DNA from: Branchiostoma floridae
Taxonomy: Eukaryota > Chordata > Leptocardii > Amphioxiformes > Branchiostomatidae
DNA length: 64,000 nt
Assembly (NCBI RefSeq): GCF_000003815.2
Contig: NC_049995.1
Coordinates: 1,931,391-1,995,390, forward strand
Direction: 5' to 3'
Shown: positions 48,581 to 59,787 of the stretch, piece after piece
Layout: each line of letters opens with the position of its first letter
Numbering within the stretch: the stretch's first letter is position 1
Translations under genes and position numbers: made by a program
Notes under the pieces: generated by a model
Told to the model about the DNA's origin: nothing
Database searches by the model: none
What the model saw: only the letters and a program-made list of their open reading frames with translations

Positions 48581-48919
48581 TTAACCCTTAATTATCACAC
48601 GTGCTGCCATAGAATAATTTGAATACACTTTGCTTGCTCCGCTGAGTTTAATTGTTCGAGGACGCAACTTTTTCCGCCCGTTTTGCAGTAAATATGTGCT
48701 TTTTCTGGTTGGTACAAAAACAATATTCATGCTTTGCAGTAAGGGTAAAGACCTCAGCTTTGGAATATAGGTCATTGTGTTTTAAAGTGATTACTTTTGC
48801 ATAGGAAAGTCATTTTGATAGTCCTGGTAAGATATCCAAGTTGTGCCTGACATTCAGCACCAAGGACAACACCGGTAGTAATGTACAACAACAAGGTAAA
48901 TTGGTGTACCTAGGCTTAA

Positions 48920-49115
48920 ATAGTGCACAGGATTTAGTTCTGTCGTAAGTGTTAACAAAAATAGTGCACAGGACACGATTATGTCATGTGTTCTAAACAA
49001 AAATAGCGCACTGACACGGTGATGTCATGTGTGCTATACAAAAATAGTGCACAAGACATGATGATGTCATGTGTTCTAAACAAAAACAGTGCACAGAATA
49101 TGGTGATGCCATCTG
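48920..49115 (+). repeat. 42 bp minisatellite, five units
   Basis: TAGTGCAC or close variants recur at 48921, 48962, 49004, 49045 and 49087. Each is followed by GATGTCATGTGT-like sequence and TAAACAAAAA. Confidence 0.9.
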
Positions 49116-49788
49116 TCGGGCATATGCATTCGGACACCAAATATTATTTATTCACCCATTTTTTTTTCTAATATAGAATATCAAATTTTCTCAATTTGAA
49201 ATTACAGATAACTAGTAAATTTAGTTTCTTTTAAAAACACCAAACCCTACTCCAGATTTGTATGTCAATCATTGAATTGTACAATCATTACATTTCCCTC
49301 AGAAAATTTTTTTTGTACTTTGAGTTTGCACAAAGTGTTGATATTTTTTATGATGACTTGTTAAAAGAAGTTGTGGTTTTTGATATTGCCCTGATCCAAA
49401 AAGTTGTGTATATTTGATTATTATGGTCAGGTTACTATTTTGTGATTTGGTTTGCAGAGGAATTATTACTAATTTTGTAATGCAATATTCAAGTGTGAAT
49501 ATGCCAAAGTGCCTTAATTATTATGATGTACAAGATTATGGTGAAAAATCTATGCATTGATAATCATAAATTTCCAGATAGCTGTATATTTTGAGTAATT
49601 TTCTATTCATTTTTATGCAGAAATAGGTGATTATATATTCAGGGATTTATACAATTTTGTAGTTTTTCATTGTGATATGGTGATGGTGAAATGTAATGTG
49701 AAGCTTTGACCCCTTTTCAATTGTTATGAAGATTTTATAAAACTCAAAAGTCCTAATAACTATGCAATGATACTACTTGATTTTTTTC
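49116..49788. other. AT-rich intergenic sequence, no feature seen
   Basis: Very AT-rich DNA between the minisatellite and the first inverted-repeat element. No ORF, repeat or RNA gene recognised. Confidence 0.5.
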
Positions 49789-49947
49789 TATATCTGTTGT
49801 TTTAAAAACAGGGTATTTAGATTGATATCAAGTCAATGGACGGTGCTTCTGAAATGCAATGTTTTGATAATAGTGCAGTAATGTTATTTTTAAAATATTA
49901 CACCGTCCATCCCTAAATACCCTGTTTTTTTAAAAGCAACAGATATA
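49789..49947. mobile_element. Inverted-repeat element A (about 159 bp)
   Basis: The left arm TATATCTGTTGTTTTAAAAA..CAGGGTATTTAG matches the right arm CTAAATACCCTG..TTAAAAGCAACAGATATA as an inverted repeat. A second inner pair is ATGGACGGTG/CACCGTCCAT. Its arms resemble those of the element at 50285-50508, so both belong to one family. Confidence 0.8.
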
Positions 49948-50284
49948 GGTTACCTGACAGATAAAGGTGATGCTTGATGTTTGTGGTGACTTTATCAGGT
50001 TTATTATTTGATGTGCAGTGTTTTTTTTCTATTCTTTTTTAATTGGTTGGTTTTTAGATTGGTGTGTAGTAAATTGTAATTGAATGTCAAGAGTAGACTT
50101 TCTATAAGGAAAAATACATATCAAACCTGTTAGACTTACTGCAATGTATGTTCAAGAGTAGTTAAATTGTTCACTGGAGAAAGCGTATAGCTTACGAGGA
50201 TGACCTGAACTGATAGCTTAGACTAATAGTATTCTCCTACATAGAGCTTTGGAACATACTCTTGGGGATCTAAACCCGTGCTGA

Positions 50285-50508
50285 GGTTAACGCTATTTCA
50301 CCTTTATCCGTGGGGTGACCTTTATCTGTTGTCTTTAAAAACAGCACATTTAGGAGTATTGAGTCTGCTGACAGTGGTTTCAAATTTGCAATATTTTCAA
50401 AATGTTCCAATTTTAAACCACCGTCCGTGACTCTATATCCCTAAATACGTTTTTTGTACAAACAACGAATATAGGTCATTCCTCGGATAAAGGTGAACTA
50501 GCGTTACC
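50285..50508. mobile_element. Inverted-repeat element B (about 224 bp), related to A
   Basis: The left arm starts GGTTAACGCTATTTCACC and continues through TTTATCCG, GTGACC and TATCTGTTGT. The right arm is the imperfect reverse complement ending GGTGAACTAGCGTTACC. Arms are about 70 bp. A MITE-like structure without coding capacity. Confidence 0.8.
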
Positions 50509-50745
50509 ACTTTTGTGGGTGTGACCTCTAACCAACTGTCAGCCAATAAGAGAATTGGCTTTACCTACATTTAGGTGATTCTCTGATAGGCCAATAGCTT
50601 AAAAGTGCAAACCTCAGCCCAGTTTAGCAAAACCTCCCCAAGGTATGTTTTAGGCCTTGGGTGAGAATCAGTATTGAAGAATGAGAATAGACAGTGATAT
50701 TACATGTATATTACCGTCGATGTAGATTAGACATCCAGGTAATAA

Positions 50746-50927
50746 GATACGCCAAAAAGTAGTTACTCAAGCAACTGGATATGGTTTTGGAAACAGTCAG
50801 AAGTTTTGGATAGAATCCACTATCCTTCGTCAGTGACACTGATGAACGAAAGTGGATTCTATCCGAATCGTCTGACAGTTTCCAAAACCATATCCAGTTG
50901 CTTGAGTGACTACTTTTTGGCATATAC
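50746..50927. repeat. Foldback inverted repeat with about 74 bp arms
   Basis: The left arm (CCAAAAAGTAGTTACTCAAG through GATAGAATCCAC) and the right arm (GTGGATTCTATCCG through GAGTGACTACTTTTTGG) are near-perfect reverse complements. The 25 bp centre is itself palindromic (TTCGTCAGTG..CACTGATGAACGAA). Confidence 0.9.
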
Positions 50928-52065
50928 AGTACCATTGTATTATACTGTTGGTTGTTACTTGAGCTGCAACAGTAGATGAATGAATATGACCTATATCTGT
51001 ATATATTTTGTTCTGGTACCATGGTGTTAATTGCCCTAAAGCTTTATATTTGTGAAAAATAATTCATTACTGTTTAGCTTCGGTGCACAGTTTGTAGAGA
51101 CATGTCAGTTTTCTGCTTTGTTTTCACTGTTAGACCACACAAAAATCATTTTGTGGATCACATTCACGTGTGCAATGATTTTCACCAGTTCCTACAGCAA
51201 GAAAAGCAAAAAACTTACTTATAATAAGCTGTTTATCCTAGGGATTCATTTTAATAAATACAGTTGGAATTCTATCAAGCGTGAAAAGTTCATTCAAACT
51301 GCCATATTTTTCTATGAGCCCGGCAGAATTTTAGACCAATTTCCTTTTGAATGCTATTTCTAAATGCTTCATGTTGAGGGCCTTTGTAGATCTATCAGTG
51401 ACTTAAATGTTGCTTGGCATTGGTATGGGGTCATTTAACTCTATTTTAGTTGTTGATTTGAACATATAAAAGAAGAGAATATTAAGTACTAGTGCAACAT
51501 TAAGTTTGTTGTTTCTGATGCAGGTTTGACAGAAAACTACAACGTTTGTAAGTTGAAAACACTTTATTTTGGCTAAGAAATATGTGAAAATTGCTGACAT
51601 CACGCAAATAAAACACACAATATTTATATTATACAACCGGAGTGATGCAACAGCACAGGATACTAAAAGATGGTCTCAAAAACTTGTCCTGCAACTGCTT
51701 TTGACAAAAACAGATTTTGGAGCTAGAATTCAGTGCATATATTGTTTATATTTGGCATATAGGAATGACAATAAGGCACTTAACAATTCCATCTCTTGTG
51801 CTCTTGCATCGGTATAAACATATAAGCCATTTATACAAAATATACATGACAGAACAATACTGAATATATCACTTTTCAACTGCGTTTCATATAAGGCACT
51901 TGAAAGTGCGAACTTTCATACTGACGATTATGTTAACATTTGCATAGAATTCTTTTTTTTCTTCAGACAAAATGACATCTAACTGTTAAGCACTCAGCAG
52001 TGCAAGTGAAATAACTGTACAGTGATTTTCTGTCTTAAATCTTAACTCCTACATCCGTTTATTTC
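50928..52065. other. Intergenic stretch and EFHC1 3' flank
   Basis: No recognised coding sequence; the ORFs at 51052-51363 and 51569-51817 have no family features. The minus-strand EFHC1 3' UTR must lie in the right part of this interval. Confidence 0.45.
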
Positions 52066-55000
52066 TTAAGACCAGTTCAAGAACTTGATGAACTCAAAGT
52101 AGTCGATCTGCCCGTCTTTGTTGTGGTCACACTCTGCAATCAGCTGTGGTGAGAAAAAGAGGAAAGTTTTAGTTTTCAAAAATCAGACTTTAATTTGAGA
52201 AATATGTAACAATTGAAGAAATGAAAGGATACTAAGGTGAATAAATTACAAATAGAAGCATTTGTTTGTTTCAGTAATGAGTATGTATATTCTAATCATC
52301 CATTAGCCAATTCATCATAGATGCTATAATAATATGACTCTGAAAAACGACTTTTTCTAAACGACAACAAATTGAAACGAGAATGCGTTCAAAACTTTCA
52401 CGATGCTTTGTTGATATGAGCAAGTTAGAGCCTGTGTTAAACTTAATGGGTGTTGCTTAGACTAAGTCCAGGTGCAGAAATAAATGATTGAATAGATAAA
52501 ATCAAGAAAGAAAAGTATCATTGGACATAAAACACAACTTACAGCGTCAAGTAAATCATCGTCGACGGGAAGGTTGCAGCGTCGGCAGAGGTTGCGGACC
52601 TCGCTCTTGTCGATCTTGCCGGAGCGATCCTTGTCGTACCAGAGGAAGGCCTCCCGGAGCGAGCTGTGGTTCATGTAGTTATCCTTCTGCAGCTGGAAAC
52701 GCACCTCCTGGACCAGGTCGCTCAGGTCTCCACCCCTGGGGGACAACATGGCAACTCGGTTACAAGTGTTCACTGGTCTGTATCCCTCACATTACACAGT
52801 TATGTGTACTGGACACAAAGACAGTATGTATTCAGTTAACTTTTAGTCCCTACTTCCAGACTACTCTTGCATATAAGCATACCACGACCCTAAGGATGTG
52901 TAATGAATACAAATGTAGTGACAGGAGATCTACTCTAACAACAAGGGCATCACAAACTTCCATTCACCATTGACCCCACTACTAGTACTACAGCCAATAT
53001 TAATTACCCCGAGAACAGTCCTACCTGTACCAACTCCTGCCCAATGTGATTACATTTTGGTGGTTCATCAGATAATATTGGTACAAGCATTAAGCATCTA
53101 TGAGATTTGCATGAAGACTATAGTGACCACCTGTCTTCTTGGGCAGCTTGATTAAAAATCTTGTCAGCTGTTTCTGACTACATTGTATCGAAGCAAACGT
53201 CATGATCAGAATCTGCCCTTACGTTCTCTGGATCTGGACAGGGGTGTTCTTCACGACGTCTTCCGTCTGGCGTCCGTGGCGAGCACGGAAGGACTGGAGC
53301 GCCTGGCTCTGCGGAGGGAACGTGTCGGCGTGAGCCTCCATATACCGCAGAACATACTCATCTGCATCTGTGATCTGGAACCTGGAATCACAAATATGCA
53401 AATGAGAATTTTGCAAATATTGACAAATATGCAAATGAGAAATGTGCGGAAAAGGCAAATAACAGATAAAGTTTTATAGATAATTTTGCAAAACATGAAA
53501 TGAATTTTTCTAAATGCTCCTCAATCCATTTTAAACTTTAATTGTAATACTTACTAAATACTTAAACATACTTTGGAAACAGAGCAGATAGCACTTTTGA
53601 GTCCACCCCTTACCTGTGCTTGAAGACGACGATGATATTCCCGATGGCGAAATCGGCCGGAGTGTAGAACTCGGGATTCTCCGGGTCGCAGTCGGGCTTG
53701 GTGATCCGCGTGGCTTCCAGGAACTTTCCTCCGATGATGCCGGAGTTGCGAACGGGCGGCTCGTAGATGGAAATCATGTCGTCCGACAGGCGGTACGAGA
53801 TGATGAAGCGCCGGTTGTTGTCCTCGGGATGGACGGAGTCCTGGGGAAATTAAGAGATGTCTTTTAAAAATGTGCACTATTTAGATCTTAAAAGTATCCC
53901 TTAGTTTCAAAGTTACAAAATGCTTTTTCAGCACCAAGGACAGATGTTGAAATAATTGAATCAAGCTGTGAAATCAATGCACAATGCTAATGATATCCTG
54001 GAAATGTTTTTTTATCAAAATCATTGTTTTTGTTTTTTTAAATCTGCTCATCAAAGTGTACATTTTAACACAATTATGATAAAATAATACTTTTACGTTA
54101 AAACAAGGTGTTCAAATAAGCCTCTAAATTCCTGCTAAAATGATCTTTGGATACTCTGCAAAAGTTAGATTTTTCCTCAGCTTTTCTTCTTCTGGGTTCT
54201 TTGGGTCTGCTTGCGTACAGGGCATTGCACATTTGACAATAGTCTTTTTTGTTTCTTTTCTGACAATTTCTTTTCTTTTCTCCAGATTCCCCTTGGAAAC
54301 ATCCTGCATTTTTGTCAAAAATGTTGTACTTCTAGTTATTCTTTGAGTTTTCTCACCATGGTTGCCTCAAATCTGAGGATCTTGTGGTCGTTCTCCATCA
54401 TCTTGATGTAGTCCTTCTTGGGTGGCTGCGGGATCAGAGACAGGCAGTTCTGCATGGAGTCCTCCATGGAGCCAAAACCATTGTACAGGGGAATCTCCTG
54501 TAAAACAACACAGTAGGGATCAGAGACAGGCAGTTCTGCATGGAGTCCTCCATGGAGCCAAAACCATTGTACGGGGGAATCTCCTGTAAAACAACACAGT
54601 AGGGATCAGAGACAGGCAGTTCTGCATGGAGTCCTCCATGGAGCCAAAACCATTGTACGGAGGGATCTCCTGTAAAACAACACAGTAGGGATCAGAGACA
54701 GGCAGTTCTGCATGGAGTCCTCCATGGATCCAAAACCATTGTACGGGGGGATCTCCTGTAAAACAACACACACAGTAGGGATCAGAGACAGGCAGTTCTG
54801 CATGGAGTCCTCCATGGAGCCAAAACCATTGTACGGGGGAATCTCCTGTAAAACAACACAGTTACACAGTCAGGGGGTGATCCTGAATTGGTTTTAAGTC
54901 AGAAAGTTATAATGGTCTGTACTGCACCTTTATTTTTGGAGGATACTGATAGTGCCAATTCAGAATAATAAAAGCTCCCACGCCATGGTACGGATTATAC

Positions 55001-58000
55001 GTAATTGAAAATTGAGAAATCTAGAGATTTTTTTAACGATCTCTAGATATCCCAGAAAATCTGGAGATTGTTTGGAAAAACTTTATGATACTTTTTCTTG
55101 CATTTGAATCGCATCTTTTATCTGACTAATTTTGTGACTGATGAAAAGTTACTGTAATGTACAGTAATGTTTGGCAATTCACAGTAATGAACAGTTAAAC
55201 ACACAGTATTGGACAGTAATGAACAATAAGGTATAGCTAAAAAGTGATAAATTTGTGAATTTTTTTAGCATTACAAACTTAAAGAGAACCTGTTGGTTGG
55301 AGCAAAGACTATTATGATTTATAAAATATTATAGGACAGAGCATCTTGGCTTTAGCTAACATGAAAACGTTGCACCCACCATTTTGGGCAGCTCAGGATG
55401 CGGCTGGTTGACATCCACAGACCCCATGCCCCTGCCCAGTCGGTGTGCGTAGTACGCACGTGTGAAGTCATCACAGTCGTACAGGAGGAAGCGGCGCCCG
55501 TAGACGTACACCGTCTTCCCGATGTCGAGGTCGGCCGGCGTGAACCAGTCCTTGATCTCATGTTCCGAAAGCTCCATGACGACGGCGGGGAAAGAGGCTA
55601 GAAACATGAAATTTGAATTTTTTGTCTATTTCTGAGTGAAATTCTGACTTAATACAGATTTGAATTACTTGACATTTGTGCACTTCATTGCCATTAAAAG
55701 AGGCCAAAATTTTGTCACTGCCAGGTACGACTACCTTAACATTTGGCAAGAGACTATAATTGTAGTCTGAGCTAATCACTAATCACTAAAAAATTCAGTT
55801 TCAACACATTATGGATAGATTTTAAACATTTTTTAGAATGATTTTCTATGGGTAAGTACGAGCATTAAAATAACAATCATTAAAATAACAATCTGAAATT
55901 GTAGTTGGCTGTAACCTGATTAGTTGACCTTTAACCCTATGACCTTTAGAAGAGACTTACATTCAACGTTGTCCCTGTTCTTGGGCAGCTTGTGGCGACC
56001 GATCAGCACGGGGAACGGGTCGCGCCCGCTGTTTGGCGTGCGAACCTCGCGGACCTCCACGGTATCGTCCACGAGGTAGTAGTGCAGAACGAACGGGCGC
56101 ATCTCCCCAAACATCTGGTCACGGTCGTCCCAAACACAGTAGAAACGCAAGACCTGAAATAAGAGACAATGATGTAAATTCAGTGCCTTTTTATTCTTTT
56201 GTCTTTCCTTAAAGATATTTCACCTACCCTCATTTTTCCCTTGATGCACTTAGTCCTAAAAGGAAACATATATCAACTTAAATTAAGAAATGATGTTCTG
56301 ATAACCATACAGTTTGTTTATCTTTATTATAATTGGAAAACATCACAGTCTGGAAAATGCAATCCAAGTTGTCTCAACACACCAAGAATGCTTTTCTTGA
56401 AAAATCATTACAGAATCTGTTTCTCCGAATCAACCTTTCTTTACAATCATACATTTGTACCTGATTGGGCAAAAGTTTCTCATGTGCAGATGTCAATCAT
56501 GATTCAAGTTGTCCAAACAAAAGACAGCATTTTAAATATTTGACAACTTAAACTTTTTCAACTTCTACACACCTTCCTGTCCATTGTGAGGAACTGCTTC
56601 AGTTTGTCGAAGTCTGACGGAGTCTTGAACATCTGGAGTTTCGCCGACTCCACGCGATGGTGGTTATACGGATCGGCAGGCATGCTGGACGGACCGTTCA
56701 GCTCGATTCCCTCGCTCTCGAGGTAGTCCTGCGTGAACTTGTCGCAGTCCACGATGTGGAAGACCTTCCCGTAGAAGGTGACGTTCATGGACATGTTCAG
56801 GTCCTTCCAATGCCAGTGGCTGCCCTGGTCGTCTTTCGGCAGACGCTGACGCTTGATCAGCTTACCCTGGGAAGGAGAAGGTGGAGGTTTAGAGAGCTCT
56901 GGGACAGAGATTACAATATTTTACCTAACAGTGTTAAGAGTAACATTTACGTTAAGATTACACAGTCACCTAACAGTAACTTTTCAACTTGCATGATTAT
57001 GTTTTTCAATTTTTAGAACAGAGTATTCATGGATGCTTTCTAAAATGGGAACTGATCATTTTTGTTGCCTCTATGCAATAAAAAAGACAAGTTCGCAACT
57101 TTAAGACCATGACATTTTTTCTCTGAGAAGTTCTCCGACTGAATCCTAACCGCGGATCTTCTGAATGGTCATCACTTTTTGGAGACGAATAGTATTGTGG
57201 GGTATCTACTAGTTCAAGTTTCAGATTGAATCTAGATCCTCCGCCCCATAATAATAGTGAGCGGCCCCCTACCTGAGGCATCCCAGAGTTCTCCACCACA
57301 GGTTCCACCACCGAGATGCTGTCATCCTCCAGGTAGTAGTAGATGTTGACGGGGCGGATGCGGTAGTGCTCGTTGGGGGACTCGTGCACGGTCTGCTTGT
57401 AGTACGCCTTGAACATCAGCACCTGGGACAGGGACACACGGGGGTTAGAATCTTCATTTTTTGCGCACAATGTAAGAAAGGTATAGAAACAGAAAGAAAC
57501 AATATTCTGACTCCCTGGATTTCAACCTGTGCCAAATTCGGGCCACAAGATCGCAATCCCAGACGCTAAACCATTGCGCCGATGGGCTGAAAGCCATTTG
57601 GCATGGTCAGTTCTAGCAGTCCTTGAACCCCACTGTTACACACAATTTTTTGGACAACCCATTATGTACTACATGACATTGTGTAACAGAGTAAGCAGAT
57701 CATGCAGTGGACAGTTGAGTCATATCAGGAGCCACGTCAGTAGTCAAACTTCAAGAGGGGCACAGATGGTCTCCTGAGACTGGACTTCTAAAGAGAAAGA
57801 GTGGATGATTAAGTTTTAGGCACTAGGATTTTCGGAGCCATTAAAAAAAGTATTTGAGTGGTTTCATGTTGTTTACTTTGCAGTGTCTTGCCTTTATAAT
57901 CAATGTGTTACTATGGCTGTTTCAGATGCTAAGTTCAACTTCAATCACTGCAAAAACTTATTCCTGCTGCTGTAAAATTAAGTTTTTGTCTAACTCAGAT

Positions 58001-59787
58001 AAAAATTACTGTCCAAACAAGCTAAATGGTGTGGCTCTCCACAATCACAACACTCCTCTGAAGCACTCTAGTCCTTACTCCTACCAACACCACACACATC
58101 ATTGGGTTCCAAGCTCTGATGGCCAGTCAAGGATTAGAACCCATGACCGTGCGATCCTAAAGTGGCATGGGTAACCACTAGACATTTTCTAGGTTCATTG
58201 AGCCTGTATATACTGTACAAAACATCTGTCCTCTTTACTATGGTGGGTTGGGATATGTTTTTATTTTTCATTTCCAAAACTAGTTTATAACCACTGTTGG
58301 AAAAAGACATTCATGTAGTCTGAGTACCATCCTCCATAGTGACCGTTGGCTCAATCCTTTCTGTGGTTAGCAAGCAAAAGGATTGAGCTAGCAGTCATTT
58401 ATAGGGGGTGGTACTCAGGCTATGATCCATGTACAGAATTGCCCAAGAAGACCATACAGAATACTGTTAAAATCTGGTTTATGTGGACCGACGGCCACTA
58501 CAGAGTCGTATCTTCAATGTGTCAATGGAAAAAGTCCAAAGGGCAACCAATATAAGTGGTCACATCGGCCAAGGTGGTCCTTATGTAGAGGTGGTCACTT
58601 GTACAGGTTTGACCATACAAATATCAAATAGGAAATAACACAATGAAACGTTAATTTCACCTTTTTGTCAAAGGCAAAGTGGTTACATTGTCCAGGAGGT
58701 CACTTGTATTAGGTTTGACTGTATGTGTAACAGACAAATATCATACTAACGACCACAATGAAACATTAATTTCACCTTTTTGTCGAAGGCCTTGTGCGCG
58801 GGAATGAAATCCTCTGGCGGTTGCGGCTGTGCTTGTCCGTATGTCAGCGTAGGTTTCTGATTGGCCAGACTATCCAGCTCGGCCTCTGACAGCTGGTTGA
58901 CCTTTAGGGGCTCCCCTCCGATTCCAACGGTTGGATACGCGGCGGGAACGGAGTAGCCATTTTTGTAGTTCAGCGAGTGGCACAGATGGAACTTGGTTTT
59001 CTGGAAATAAAGAAGAAATTTGTCTCATCAGTAGGTGCAAATCTTGACATATATAAAATATATTAGCCACAAAATATTGAGGTAGACATATTTGTACTCT
59101 GATATTTCTATGTCTAAAGGACAGAATTAAAAATATTAGAAAGAATATTTTAGAACAGCAGAAAATGTTTGGGACAAAAATACACCTTTAGCACTTTTGT
59201 TATGTAAAATAATTTTTTCCTCTTCTTTTGAGTGACATGCATAGTTGGAAATCACGTCTGTTCATTTCATTTTTGAGGTTTGTGATTTTTCTGAAAAAAT
59301 TGACAAATTGTTGTTCTAAACGGGTTCTTTAAAATGGCCATATGATAATAAAAGAAAACGGGTCGGATCTGTAGTGACGATTTTAAGAACATGGTTATGA
59401 TTATTTTACCTTGTTATGGTTACTGTTGATATTGTTTGCAAGCACCGGGATATGACATCTGTAAAACCCTCCCCACCCTCTAGTTTTTAATTGCACAGAA
59501 TTTGCTTGAAAATCTTGTAAACAATGGCCAAAATCGCAATAAAAAGCGAAAATTTGCTATCTATTCAAAGGCACAAATATATCCCTAGTAACAAAATATC
59601 AAGTTTCCCCAATAAGCTAGCTGCAGACTGCTTAAATGTAAATCTCTTAAAGGTCCTTTAGACAAACTCGGAGAGAAATTTCGCGAACCGATGAAAAATT
59701 CTGTAGTTCGAATCCTTCAGCGGTTTAAAAATCACTTACCGTGGGGTCGGTGAAGCTGTTTCCCGGCAGAAAAGGCAGCGAACTCAT
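52066..59787 (-). CDS. EFHC1: EFHC1-like ciliary protein (three DM10 domains, EF-hands), complete
   Basis: An axonemal microtubule-associated protein of motile cilia. Eleven minus-strand exons join in frame: 59787-59740, 59000-58776, 57422-57273, 56866-56573, 56153-55961, 55597-55380, 54497-54357, 53840-53614, 53381-53223, 52735-52543 and 52143-52066. They encode 641 residues; human EFHC1 is 640. It starts [14 protein letters not shown]10 domains lie at about 92-198 ([20 protein letters not shown]), 240-360 ([15 protein letters not shown]) and 414-525 ([19 protein letters not shown]). Each is followed by the family's second half ([52 protein letters not shown]). Two canonical EF-hand loops are [12 protein letters not shown] (586-597) and [12 protein letters not shown] (622-633). 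The length favours EFHC1 over the longer EFHC2. Exons 2 and 7 have duplicated splice borders that create decoy sites. An RFX X-box-like site lies 122 bp upstream of the ATG. Confidence 0.97.
53383..53446 (+). repeat. Short direct repeats with octamer-like ATGCAAAT
   Basis: AAATATGCAAATGAGAA occurs twice within about 50 bp in EFHC1 intron 8, near the acceptor of exon 9. Possibly a small local duplication; function unknown. Confidence 0.7.
54498..54845 (-). repeat. Tandemly duplicated EFHC1 exon 7 acceptor (four decoy copies)
   Basis: An 86 bp unit is tandemly repeated upstream of the real exon 7. It consists of 18 bp of intron end (ending GTTGTTTTACAG) plus the first 68 bp of exon 7 (starting GAGATTCCC). 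Acceptors therefore lie at exon starts 54497 (true), 54583, 54669, 54755 and 54845; the last spacing is 90 bp. Only 54497 continues to a donor (54357) in frame. Reading from any of the other four runs through a later intron piece, shifts frame and stops at a TGA in the copied CTCTGATCCC. Confidence 0.92.
57518..57600 (-). mobile_element. Possible degraded tRNA-derived SINE
   Basis: The minus strand reads GCAATGGTTTAGCG (A-box-like), then about 40 bp later GGTTGAAATCC (two mismatches to the B-box GGTTCGAATCC). Weak, in EFHC1 intron 2. Confidence 0.35.
58085..58193 (-). mobile_element. tRNA-derived SINE or tRNA pseudogene
   Basis: The minus strand reads GTCTAGTGGTTACCC, identical over GTCTAGTGGTTA to the A-box region typical of tRNA-Glu-like heads. 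It is followed at tRNA-like spacing by GGGTTCTAATCC, a near-perfect B box. No good acceptor stem is evident and unrelated sequence follows, so a SINE head is more likely than a functional tRNA. Located in EFHC1 intron 2. Confidence 0.55.
58320..58418. repeat. Foldback inverted repeat in EFHC1 intron 2
   Basis: CTGAGTACCATCCTCCAT through GGCTCAATCCTTT is the imperfect reverse complement of AAAGGATTGAGC through GGGGGTGGTACTCAG. Arms are about 42 bp with a short spacer. A small foldback element. Confidence 0.85.
58605..58793 (-). repeat. Duplicated EFHC1 exon 2 donor (decoy donor 115 bp downstream)
   Basis: The exon 2/intron 2 border (TTCGACAAAAAG|GTGAAATTAATG, donor at 58775) is repeated 115 bp further into the intron as TTTGACAAAAAG|GTGAAATTAACG (donor at 58660), with surrounding similarity (CAATGAAAC, TAGGTTTGAC or CAGGTTTGAC). 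Use of the second donor would retain 115 bp that meet an in-frame TAG ten codons after the normal junction. Confidence 0.85.

Noticed and set aside
54520..54815. ORFs across the tandem exon 7 copies as a novel coding repeat
   Set aside because: Each unit contains intron sequence with an acceptor and shifts frame; the reading ends in a stop, so it is not a repeat domain.
58085..58193. Functional tRNA gene
   Set aside because: A and B boxes are visible, but I cannot fold a proper acceptor stem and the B box has a mismatch, so a SINE head is more likely.
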